Source of the DNA: Neelides folsomi
Lineage: Eukaryota; Arthropoda; Collembola; Neelipleona; Neelidae
Length of the DNA stretch: 64,000 bases
NCBI GenBank assembly: GCA_034687125.1
Contig: JAQGBZ010000065.1
Span: 1-64,000, forward strand
Reading direction: 5' to 3'
Part shown: positions 1-13,000 of the stretch, piece by piece
How positions within the stretch are numbered: position 1 is the stretch's first letter
Layout of the letters: the number at the start of each line of letters is the position of its first letter
Position numbers and translations under genes: made by a program
The notes under the pieces: generated by a model
Databases searched by the model: none
What the model saw: the letters and a program-made list of their open reading frames with translations, nothing else
Told to the model about the DNA's origin: nothing

Positions 1-3000
1 TCCGCTCTGTTTTAATCGCAATCAGGTAATTAAAGTTAAATATCATATGAAATCAATTTAAAAGCATAAAAGGAAGATAATGTTTGTGTGTAGAATAAAT
101 AAAATTTATTTTAATCCTTCAGAATCCAAAATGACTAGAGGGAAACTCCTTTCACTTAGAGAAAGATCTGAAATTGCCAAAATGTTGAGTAGGGGTATGA
201 AAAAACCCTTTAAAAAGTGTTCAACCTTTTAGTAGACCGTGACAAAATGGCGAAAATTCTTAACTGACTTGGAAAGTCAATTAAACTTTAAGGGATGTCA
301 ATTCACATTATATATTCTTTAAGACAATGCTATAGCTAAGTTAAATATAATTGGTTATGTAAAAATAAAAACGGGTTCAAAAATTATTTCAAATAAACCA
401 ACTGTTCAACCACATATTGGACGAAGTTTAGTAAATGTTAAATGTGGTATGTCTATGATAGTTACCTATTTGCATTTCAGATTCATCTATTTGCAATGAA
501 CAAATCGCAATTACCTTAATGTATATTGAGATTAATAAGTGTATAATAAACATCTCAACTCATTCATGAATATAAATATCTTATGACAAAACTACTTACA
601 TAGTCGTATACGTAAATGTCTGTGTAGTATCTTTATACTTATTTTCTATAGATTTAAATTAAATCAACGTTCATTAAATTTAATCAACGAAGGAATGAAA
701 GTTGAAAATGCGCAATGGTGTAAATATTTTAACACAAATCTCATTTTTGGTTATCGTAATAAAATTTATGAATGGTACTGTATTGTACATGCCTATTATA
801 TAAGATTAAAATATATTGATTTCTATTTGATTTTTAGTCATATCAGTAATTTATTATTTCAATAACTAGTATTTAAAATTCTAGTCGAATAAATTCGCGA
901 ATCGGCTTTAAATAAGGGAATTAAGGAAAATAAAAAAGTAATAATACAGATGCATAATATGGCTAAACGAATATTGTATAAGAATTAAAAGCATAGATTT
1001 AAAAAAATTGAGTCTCAATACAATGTCGACAATGTATAATTCAAAAATGACAGAAGAACCAAATGAGATGAAATAAAATGTAATTCATACTTACTATACA
1101 GTTAATTAGGTAAGTATATATGGTATAAGATAATTTTATAAAAAAAACTTGCAAAATTACATTCGTAAGTAAAAGTGTGAATCTTTCAATGTTTTATAAC
1201 ACCTTATAATGGATTATTTCCTTATAAGCTTTTAATTGAAGCAGAATAGGAATGTTTGTAATACAATAATTGAATACCAAGTTTGGTGAATAATGGAAAA
1301 CTGTTAGATAAATGAGTGTTTGTACTTAAATTAAATGAAATGATTTTAAATACAATATGGATGAAATAATTTCAATTATAAGTAATTATTTACTTATGGT
1401 ATAATATCTGTATATTACTTAGTTTCATACGATTACACCTAATTAAATCAAAATAAACATATGTATGTTTTGTGCTATTAAAAATAACCTCTTGTAAAAG
1501 CTATGTAAGACACATTCAAAAATGACATTCTTATTCTTGTGTAATTTATGAATTTATTCCTAATCGCTTATCATCTTCATATTATGTAAATTGTATAAAT
1601 ACAATGTTTTCTGTAAATATAATAATGACCCAAAGGTCTTTGAAAATGACCTATTAACTTGGGCATAAGCTACAAAATACGATATTAATATTTGTAAGGT
1701 ACCAATCTTTGCCAAATGCACAGTCCATCATATTCAGTAAACTTTTCTATTTGTAAATATGAACTTAACGATGCACCTCGGGCATGTTAAATTGCATGTG
1801 GATCAATTCTCGATGCCTTTGAATTCTAAAAATTGATTTTTATATAAAACACAGTTATTTAAACATGAAACAATGAATACTTGGATTAGATACGCACTTA
1901 TCCTTAGCTAATGCGTTGCAACTTGTACCTTGACACAATTATCGCTTTATGTTCTTTCAAAAATGTTAAGAATTAAAATAAATAATTATTACCAACATGC
2001 ACTAAATAAAAATTGTGAAAATTACTTTTTTCTGATTTAAGCACTTTTAATCACTTATATAAATGTACATACTTTTACAGTTAGAAAGTTCAAAAATATT
2101 TAAATTAGCATAAGAGAAATAACCAGCAATTAATGAACTAAAATTAACTCTACCTTTTTAATTTTTTCCATTAATTAGTTAATTCACATCAATGGACATG
2201 GGACTATCCTGGCAATGTACGTTTCACTCACATGGAACAATGTTCATTTATTATGATAAAAATCACTGCATGTGAGAATGAGTCGTTCATATTTCTTGTT
2301 GGTGTTGTTTAATCTGTTGATATGCCTAAGTATGTGTAAGTGAGAATAATATCAAATGTGCTCTTAAATGTAGAATTACTTTAATTTTAATTAAAGATAT
2401 TTAGAGTGTGTACAATAAATATATAGTAAAATCTTGTACAAATAATGTTTGTAAAATATCTAGGACTTTTTCTCTGAAGTGAGTAAAATAACAATTATTG
2501 ATTTGTTTTTTAAACAATGTGTTGATAGTAGTGTATTATACCTATATACTAATAGTCTCACAAGAATTGATTATTACAGATTAATATAGCGATTCATTTC
2601 TGATTCCAATACACCTTTTAAAAACATGAATTACGAGTAATCAAGCTTATACAAAACTGTGTATATTTGATTAATGTATTTATTTTATTTAGTAGTGCTA
2701 TTAATGTATTGACCGTTTCATATAATGGTATTGTCAAATTATTAAATTATGGACAAGTTTAATAAAGTTATGAGTTATTGTATAACATAATATACGTGAA
2801 AGTTTAACGCATGAATGATTATAATGATGTTATTTAAATTATAATTATTAAAAATATTATAGTAAATTGTTTATAAATAAAGGGCCCAAATGAGAATAAG
2901 TTGAAAATTTGACTTTTGCATCTGATTCCTATTTATTCATAAATATTGATAATTCATAAAATTAATTAGCTTTAAGCCTAATTGCCTTTGCTCTTTTAAA

Positions 3001-3971
3001 AGTATCAATTTTTAATACTAATACTTACGAGAAGAACAATCGTAAATATTTTGAAATAAACATTAATAAATAATCTTTAATATAATATTCTTGATATAAG
3101 ACTATGCTCATTTACAACTAACAATACATTTAGCCTAAATGGTCTAATCATAAGTATTATTACCATTATATAAGTTTTTGCTTCTGCCATGCATATAAAG
3201 TTTTAAAAAATGTTTACCTAATGGACTACTATTAATATTATACTTAAACAATTAATAAATTAGTATTTATAAATTAGTTCGAGAATGGCATATTCTTTAC
3301 ACAAATAAAGATCAAATTAAGGTAACCGATAACGGTAATATGTACTACTATAGAATGTTTTATAAGCTTATACATTGAATTTTGAAGTAAGCTTATTTAA
3401 ATTTTGAGTTAAACTTGTAATCATATTGAATAATTGAGTAAATGAAGGACGAATCTGTAAAAGATAAATATTTATATTATATAAATTTTGGTATTTAATA
3501 GTAAAATGTTCAGTACATATAAATTCAAATGATTTTAATTTAATTAAGACCTACCATGCCTGTTTGCATTATGACTTTTTGGATTTTTAACCACGAAGTC
3601 TCACCAGGGCTATTCATCAATTTATTTGATTTTACTTTGTATTTGACGTTCAATTTCAGTTCCTTTTGATTGTGATAATTTTTTGGAGATTACATCATTT
3701 TCTCTTCAAGTATTTAGGTTTCTGCGAAAAATAGAAATATATTATGAATATATTGCAATTTTACAAATTCTTCTTAATTAGTTAAAATGCTGTACACCCA
3801 CACGCACTTTTGCATTTTTTACATTAGTATAGTATAGGTTGTAGTCGTATCTGGTATTAACTAAGTAAGTATTTATATAAACATAACATATTGGTACGTG
3901 TGATAATGATACCTATTTGTACTGATACTAATATGATATATTTAATTTGTGTTAGCACATGTGTACTACCA

Positions 3972-4214
3972 GCCGACAGGGGAGAAAAGATTATTGGTTT
4001 AGCTCTTTACCTTTCTTTATTTTCCATTTAATTTCAATACTTTTCAATTAGGTATATAAATTTACACTTTGTATATATATTGAAAATTTAAAACATGTAT
4101 TGTAACTAAATGAACATATTATATTTAAGTGTTTAATATTTTGTAACACCATCCTTAGTTTTAATTACTTAAAAATGAAAAGGGAAGTTAACCAATCCTT
4201 TCTCCGCTGTCGGC
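3972..4214. repeat. imperfect inverted repeat, possible MITE
   Basis: The left end reads GCCGACAGGGGAGAAAAGAT and the right end, reverse complemented, reads GCCGACAGCGGAGAAAGGAT. After these the arms share GATT..GGTT. The spacing is about 243 bp with an AT-rich centre. No clear target-site duplication is visible, so a mobile origin is only suspected. Confidence 0.35.
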
Positions 4215-7129
4215 AAGCGGTATTATGTACATATTCCTTCAATATTATGAACAGAAAATTCCAATTATTCTTGTTTACCTAGCATAGTAAATTTTAATGA
4301 AAATTATTTGCTCACAAGTCATTAAATCACATAAGTTCTTTGAACTTTCAAATTTGAAATCTCTCATTATGTTATATACGAATCTATATGAATCGAAGAG
4401 ATTTCAATTAAATGTTCTTTGTTCCCATTGTAAAAGATGTAAAGAAATGAATAATATTTCCTCGCTTCCTCTTTCAACTTTCATCCCAACTCCTCCAAAA
4501 TTGAAATGTTTGATATTTGGAGAGGATGGGAAAAATTAATAAAACCCTCGACCAACTAACTTGGAGGAAATCATCCGTGAACTCAATATAACTTAAAGCT
4601 AAAGTTATGACTTTTGAATTAACTCTCTTGTACCCAATGTATAGGAAACGAAGTGGTTGGGAAATTTTAGGTCGAGTGTTTAGCGAAATTTCCAGATCAA
4701 TGAGAGATTGAAACTGAGTTTCTAATTAAAATTCAAAAGAGTTGTTGAAAGGAGCTTGCTGCCACTCGATCAAAGCTACAACAAACTCGTCATTGGGATA
4801 CTAATGAATATTTTCCACTCCAGCTGCGCTTTCCAAAACATGGAAACTACAAAGTTTAATCTCGGAAGAAGGTGTGGGATTTCATTCAGATTTCACTCTA
4901 CATGTTTGGAAGGAAGGAAATTGAATAGGAAGTGAGAAAACATAAAATAGAATTAATATTCTTATAAAAATTTCAATTTTTCCTATTTCAAATGAGGGAA
5001 CGAAAAAGAAAGATAAAATCATTAATGAAAAATGCAATTTCAATGGGGGATTTATTCAAGCTAGTAAAAACGATCAAAAGTTAAATGGGTTTTTAATGGC
5101 AAACCATTTGAGGGTTGAGTCATGTATAAAGTGATTTCATTAAAAGTTCCATGTAGAATTGTTTTTGGAGAAAATTGCTTGGAGGGAATTGAGTTTGAAG
5201 AATCTTTTCGATTTACCGGAGATGGGAAAATCAGAACTGACGTCAACGTCAAGGACAAAAACTCGAGATTTCTCTATCAATTTTTATAGATTTCTCTGAT
5301 GCTATCAGAAGTTTTTATCCATGCAAAATTTTCTTATAAATATTTTAATTATATTGGAGAAATTTTGCATTTTTCTATTTTATTTCTTCTCACAATAGAA
5401 TGAAACAAGAGTAGAAAATAATTATTAAAACAAGAATTCATGATGAATTCAATTTCAGTCATTTAATTTTTGGCAATGCTAAATTAAAACAAAAAAGAGA
5501 AATTGTGTATAAAATTATATACAATGGTTATAAAAGCAAACGTATAAGTTGTATGGAATTAGTAAAGTAAACTGTGAGGTTCTAACTCTGTTATAAGGAT
5601 TAGGAAGATTTTAGGGCTTCTAATGCTTATTTGCACTTTCATCGATTTTCCAAATCCATTCAGAGTTGAATAGAAAGTAAGAAAGAAAGAAAGTTAAAGT
5701 CTTATTGTTCTATCCGGAGAAAACCTCAAGAAAACTTTTGACATTGATAGAGTTAAATTGGAGCTCCTTTAACGTTTCTCTCTCAAACTTTACTTACTCG
5801 AATCTCGTCTCACACTATTTTTATTTTCTTTTTGTAAAATACAACTACTACTTTTTCTTACAATTAGTTATATGTATTATACATGGGTTATAGCCTTATA
5901 GCTTAATTGAAATCGTTTCTAGATAAAATTATCATCAGATCATAATGATTAAATAAGATATATTATTCCAAAATCGGAATCAAAATATTTATAAATCTAT
6001 AATACTAAAATATTTACTAAATTAGTTATATAGTAGGTTGGAACGATAATAGTCAATTTTGCGTTCGTTATGCTTTAGAATTCTGTATGAATAGCTTTTA
6101 GGTATTAGAATTATTTTATTCGCTTATTTAAAGGGTTTAGAGAATAAACTTATTTGAGGTAATTAAAATGTACCATTTACAAACATAAGTTACAATAAAA
6201 TTAAAATATTATTTACAGATAGATTATATACCATATTAAAGTAAATACATAATTTTATTACCCAAATGGTGTTCAAGTTGGAGATGAGTTTCTAACATTC
6301 ATCGATTGCCCAACAAAAATAATGAGGATAATGAATACTATAAGAAATATAATGATACATGAAACGGCAATGCCTAACATCATTTTGAATCCGAGTTTAA
6401 GTTAAAAACCTTAAAACTTGAAATTTTTCTTATTTTTAAAATTTAAAACACGCGATGGTTATTCTTCCTCTTTTTGTAGAAACATAATGACGAGTCTATT
6501 TATAGGGGTTTATGGATGTATGATCTTGAGTCACTGTAAAATATTTCCATTTTCAAATATTGGTACATTTACTTTTTCAACCCAGTGAGGTATAAATAAA
6601 TGGTCAAAAATTATACGTTTTTATACAGACGTTTCTTTATATTTTGTTTATTATCCTTTTGAATCCTCAAATTTACTGCTTTCACAAGAAAATCCTCTAA
6701 AAACTTTCTCATGAGCTAATAAATCATTTTAAGCCTATATGGTATTTAAGACCGTGAATATTTCACTTAATTGAACTTATTAAAATATATCTCTACTATA
6801 ATGATGGTTCAATTTTGGATATTATTCTCTATCTTACACATAAAATTATTAATTAATATTAATAGCAATTAAAATTTAAAAAGTTGTTAATAATTCCACT
6901 AGATCTTATTCAATTTAAATTGTCTTTTAATGCGGAAATAAACTTTTAATTAAACTCTGCTTATTAATATTCAGAGTCACTTCAAAGGTATTTCAGCCAA
7001 GTTAATAATCCTAATGGAGATCGATTGACATTTATAATACTCTGTTGGAAAGGGCTCAGTAAAATGAGAGTAATTTATAGCCTTATTAGTATGTTTGTAA
7101 ATATATGGGAAAGCAAATGAGGTAAATTA

Positions 7130-7340
7130 GAAGTTTCGGGGGAGCTCCGGCGGTTTCGGGAACTTTGCGGCTGCCTGGGCCTTAAAAGGGAGCTGATGAT
7201 TTTGGTGGGAAGTAGGGAGGCAGACTGAAACGACGATTCCTTGTCTCCCTCGAGTCCTCAATTTAGAGAGTGGCTTCCTCATGAGAAGCCTGGGCCTGAA
7301 CGAGGAAACTCGGATCCCGGGACATGACTGGTGGCAAAGG
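7130..7340. promoter_or_regulatory. GC-richer island of unknown role
   Basis: A stretch with several CpG-containing G/C blocks (for example around 7138-7160 and 7300-7325) stands out from the surrounding AT-rich DNA. It resembles the islands in front of the prohormone-3 and talin genes. No recognised downstream coding exon can be paired with it before FAH, so a promoter role is inferred from composition alone. Confidence 0.25.
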
Positions 7341-10043
7341 TGGATCGAATACGGGATTTCCCTTACTTTATATACCTTTCTCTTTCCCTACATTATTTCC
7401 CTACTACCAATCCTACCTCAGGGACTCGCAAATTTTTCTAAACCTCTTTCTCCCTTTTCTACCTTTACTTTTATTATTCATAGCTCTTCTTTTGCATCAG
7501 AATTATCTTGGATTCTTGATTAGCAATTGATTATCATTAGCCATCATTGATCCATTTAATCACATGCTTTTATTCCTTTAGGTACCCCTACAAGGAGTAC
7601 TTTTAAATATTTTTATATATGGTATTATATAATATATAATTAGCAGAAAAGGTTAAATATCACTCCAAGCTATTTTCGTGAAAAATCAGCGATTTGTAAG
7701 GAATTTCTCATTTGCTTTATAGTCGAGCACGAAAAAAGTAACCTCCAATGATCACACGACTTTCTAAATTAAAGGACAAAAGAAAGGCATTAAAGCCCTT
7801 CTCGTTTTCTTCCTTTTTACTCCTCAGCTAACTCATTTTCCTTTACATTCAGACGGAGTATCGAAGTGAAAATATCTTTTCGTTTCACAATCTTCGCTGC
7901 CTACTCGTTTTCAGAATCAATTTTACTTCACTCTTTTATTTGAAAGTGAATGATACTTTTGAACAAAAGCATTCAATACAAAGGATTTCCTTTGATCCAA
8001 GACTTGTAAAAACATTAACAAAAATATTTTTACAAATACTTAATACACTTTCGTTTGACATAGAAGACATGACAAGATGTTGTAAGTTCCTATATAAGAA
8101 TTTTCACTACCTTACATTTAGTCCAACTAACGATAATTTGAGCAAGTGGCTATTTATGCTGATTGGGAGAAATGGCTTTTTGAAACACACCCAAATTCAT
8201 TGCATGCGCATCTTACATTGAAAGATTGAAACGAAGAAATGTTTTCAAATCTGCGAAGAAAATAAACCAATGTCACCCCTAGCTCATCATTTGTAATCCA
8301 CTTTATTTATTGAAGTGGAATAGCCATTTTCCCCAGATGATGAAAATGCTTTCGTTAGCTCATTTTTACAATTTCAATTCTTCAAGGTAGTAAGATAACG
8401 AACTGCATAACCAAGATGAAAATTTGAATATAAATTCTCTATGATCGCTTTCCATCTTCCGTTGATCGAAAAAGTATGCATAAATGCATAATATGTTAAA
8501 GAAGTAAATTGCAATGGAAATTGGATAATGCATAGTAGGTTTTATTTTTTATGCTTATGTTATGAATGTAATACATACATAAGTTTTTACTTTCTGTCGT
8601 ATATTTATTTTAGGTATTTTAATATATTCAGATCCATTAAAATAAGTATTGGGAGTTTGATATGATAAAATAAATAAACTCTCGATGTGCCGAGATGAAG
8701 AAACGGTAAAATTTGGAGATTGCTGAATCGGAGAGCATGATAAGGTGAAGTTTCTTTGCTCCAGATGGCTCAACTTATGCTGAAGATCGAAATCGCGTTC
8801 ACGTTCACGTCCACGTCGTCCTACTAAAAATTCGAACACGTTCAAGCCTTCTTCGTTCCATTTCTACATCAAAGTTTACCTCCTAGACATTTAGGAAAAA
8901 TGGGATAAGAAAAGGTTTAAGTTGTGAATTCAATTGATAGTGTTGTAAAATATATTTTTCATGTATGTAAAAGAATATTAAATTATTAAAGTATTTTCCT
9001 AAAAGTAAATTGTCTTTGAATTCGGTCTCAGAATATACAATTTGTATATAGTATTGTTCAACAATACTGTATAAGAAAGGTTCTATAAAAAATATAAGAA
9101 ATATGAGCAATGTTACGAATGCATAATAATCACTCAAATAAGATATTTTTGTCTTTTCAAAATCTACCATACAGATAGGAAGTACAATATACTTGTATTA
9201 ATCAAACCCAAAAACTTCAGTAAATACTGAACATATTATTTATAAAGATGCATATAAGTAGTACTGTGTATGATACTGATGTATGTAGGTATCTTAATAC
9301 ATATTTATATACTGATGTACTTACATATGTTACACGGAATCTTACCAGATAAACCGACAAATATAAAGTGTTTCTGTCTCTTTGATAAGTATGAAGATTA
9401 TTCTTGTTGCATACTAATCTTAGCTTTACTTCGAATCACAAAATATCAACATTCTTTCATGTATTTGTGTTGAAAATAAGCATGATAATAAAAAGATACC
9501 AGTTATGGTTTTAGGACCTTTAAGCGAACCAAAGTGAATAACAAGTATTATGAAGTCTGATATGAGGCCTGTGTGTTGATCGTATCAATGTCTATCTGAT
9601 ACAAGTTATGAACATGGTGGGGCATATTCATACTGGAACCCGTAGTTAAAATGCGAGGAAGAGACCCCAGCAGGTTGAAGGTCAACTTTTTATGAGAATT
9701 AAACTCTGCCTATCCTTCCCCGGCTGGAAAAGAGGATCTCCTTGGGCTTCATTTATTACTTTCAAATCTAGAATATTTTTCTCTTAAAATTGACCAAACC
9801 TTCCAATCGAAACACGTCGGGCATACCTGAAGAGAATCTTTCCCATTCTGAGCTTCTTTGACTTCATTGGGAATCTTCTCTCTGGGAGAAATCGCGTTTC
9901 TCAATAACTTACGTCTCACTTTTCCTCAGCCCCGGCAAAATCTTCAATTTTCTCGAGTAAGAAACTGTGAATTGCCACTTTCAATAAACTGAATCCCGGC
10001 TTTCATCCAACTCACCGATTTCGTTCAGCAGAATTTGAGGAAA

Positions 10044-13000
10044 ATGGAAAGCTTCGTAAAATACGACCCGGATTCGGATTTCTCCATCCAAAATCTGCCC
10101 TATGGGATTTTCTCATCTGCTAACAATGTTAGAAGAATTCAATTTATTTTATATATCTCTTTTAAATCAAATTGTTTTATAAAAATAACTTTTAACAAAA
10201 CATCTTGATTTATGATTATAAATTTTTTATATTACAACTGGTACAATTTATTAAATTCCATTATATTTTTTACATTTATAGAAAATAAATATAGTAAAAT
10301 AGTGTAATTATTATAGCCCAAGCTAAGACCAGGAGTAGCAATCGGAAATGACGTTTTGGATCTCCAAGTTGTCAAAAAACTTTTCGTTGGCCCAATCATG
10401 TCCAGAAACACGGATGTTTTTGATCAGGCAAGAATTATTTTTTATGTTCTTTTTTGTGACCTACATACATCATAACATGTAATTGTCTTCATATTCATTT
10501 TTTATTGAGGTTAAACTGCTATTAATTCTTAATTCTACAAAAATAGCCAATAAATGACCTCATATTTTACCCCAAAGCACTACACTCGAAACTGAAAGTT
10601 TGAGAATACCAAGAACAAAGACTAAAAATAAACTTTGAAAGCATTTTCATATAAAATTTATGGAGTATTTAGAACTGTCTTTATAAAATTTATTCTTATT
10701 CCTTTTTATTATTGGAAAAGAAAAATTCGGTAGTTGTTTTTATGTGACTACTTGTTAGATATATGTAAATAATTTATTATTGATTAATGAAATGTTTTTT
10801 GTTTCATTCCACATTTACAATTTGTTTCCTTAAAGAGTGTTTATTTATTTACGTTTTTCTCGTGCCTTCAGGACACGCTCAATGGTCTTATGGGTCTTGG
10901 AAAATCGGGATGGGGAGAATGTCGTGAAACTCTTCAGAGAATCCTCAGTTCCACGGAATCTGTCCTCAGGGATGATTCAGGACTTCTAAATAAGTAAGTT
11001 GGTCCACATTCAAAACGAATATGTGCGAAATATACCATATAGCATTAATGTAGATATTTATGTACTTAAATATATTAAATGTATGTAATAGTTAATATAC
11101 ATGTATTGTATTATAAATTAATTTAATTAATTTACATAATATGCGATATGTATTTATGTACCACTGTACTACATAACATCAATGAGCCTTATTTAAAATA
11201 ATAATTCTGTATATACTCATACTCTGATACATCATAATATTTTTGTTAATTTGAAATATTGTAATACTTGAATGCTATATGTAAATCAAGATCCCATTTC
11301 AACTTTATTTTGAAACATTATACGAGCGTACTTTGTATATGCACTATGTGAAAGATGAAAGTGAATGGAATGCGTGCGTGGTTGAACGAAATGGCTTTTA
11401 TCTGTCATATCAATAATCATCTGAAAAGATTGATCAAGAAGCTTATTAAAAATGCATTTGAAAGTTATATGTGGATGTTATAGGTCTTAAAAAGCAATTT
11501 CACCGATGGATTAAAAGCAATTTAATCATCCAAACGCATTAGAGCGATAAAATTGATAAAATGGCTAAAATTTATATATTTTATTTCTAGAGCTTTGGTC
11601 AAACAAAGCAGTGTGAAAATGCATATGCCAGCAAAAATAGGAGATTATACTGATTTCTACTCTTCCTTGGATCATGCCACGAATGTGGGAACAATGTTTC
11701 GCGGAAAGGATAACGCCCTCATGCCCAATTGGTAATAAAAAATAAATATTATTACATTTGGAGACAAAATTTTGAAATTGTTTATTCAATAGGAAATATC
11801 TTCCAGTTGGATACCACGGGCGTTCAAGTAGCATTATTGTTTCTGGAACGAATATTGTAAGACCCACAGGGCAAACTTGCCCAGTTGAAGGAAATCCTCC
11901 GGTCTTTGGTCCTTCCAAACTTGTGGACTTTGAATTGGAAATGGCTTATTTCATAGGGAGTGGAAACAAGCTCGGGGAGCCAATTCGGATTGACAAAGCA
12001 GAAGACCACATTTTTGGTTTGGTTCTTATGAACGATTGGAGTGCACGAGACATTCAAAAATGGGAGTATGTCCCACTTGGGCCATTCCTTGCTAAAAATT
12101 TCGCGACTACGATTTCACCATGGATTGTCACACTTCCAGCACTCGAACCGTTCAAAACAAAGAACTATGAACAAGATCCGAAACCGTTTCCCTATCTTTG
12201 CCACGAGGATCCGTTCACTTTTGACATTCCACTCACAGTCTCCATTAAACGTAAGACCCTTGTGGATATTTCTATCATTTTACCATTTTTCATCCTGGGA
12301 AGAAATATTTGACCTTTAACACTTTCGAGTAATGCAATAAACCAACAGTGTTATAAATACACCGAGAAATTGTGATTGGCTTCTATGCAGTCGTGTGATT
12401 TTCTGATGAGGTCATTCGATTCCCAAGAAGAAATTATAGCTAAATAGATTGTTTAGGAATGAGAAAATTCTCCTCTCGCAAGGGTGAACTGTTAATAAAT
12501 ATGCGAATTTTCATCCTAAAATCGAGTTTCAAAATTCCCAATTGGATGGCAAATTGGATTTTTATATCAATCTTTTCCTCTGAGTATTTAGACAATTTAA
12601 TTCTAGACATAATATATCGATTCTATCTTCATTTACGTAGAGTTGGTGCTCATTAAGCTAAAGAAATGAATATTTTAATATAAACGATTCTTACAAACAA
12701 GTGGCTGTAAATTCATTGATCAGTGACGCGTGTGATTGTAGAGTACGTGTTGTAAAATACATGTTAATATATTGAAAATTTCTGAATCGCCCTCCTTAGT
12801 AAAAACATAAATCGAAATTTTAAGTTGATTTAACTTTTATCACGCCCACCACCTACTCTTGTTTTATGCAAAGCCATGTAAATGAAAACAAAGTCTCTTT
12901 CGCGTCTCCGTTTCGAGTTTATCCCTTTTCTCAAATGCGAACGTTCAAGAAAAACAACATTTTATGCAATGCAAATACAAGGGATTTGCTTTTTATGACC

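Larger units (their letters stand above)
1..10043. other. AT-rich intergenic spacer upstream of FAH
   Basis: I see no recognisable coding exon here. The open frames present are short and have no family motifs. Within it are an imperfect inverted repeat at 3972-4214 and a GC-richer island at about 7130-7340. The last 400 bases before the FAH start are less AT-rich and probably contain its promoter and 5' untranslated region, but I could not fix a TATA box or initiator. Confidence 0.6.

Noticed and set aside
7324-7530. Open frame starting MTGGKGG, at first sight like a histone H2A-type N terminus followed by a donor
   Set aside because: No continuing histone-fold exon could be found downstream, and only a few residues fit. 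It is most likely chance.
8555-8845. 96-codon minus-strand open frame with an RGRERERD stretch
   Set aside because: No splice partners, no family match, and the rest is AT-driven sequence. The charged run comes from a short ACGTTCACGT-type repeat.
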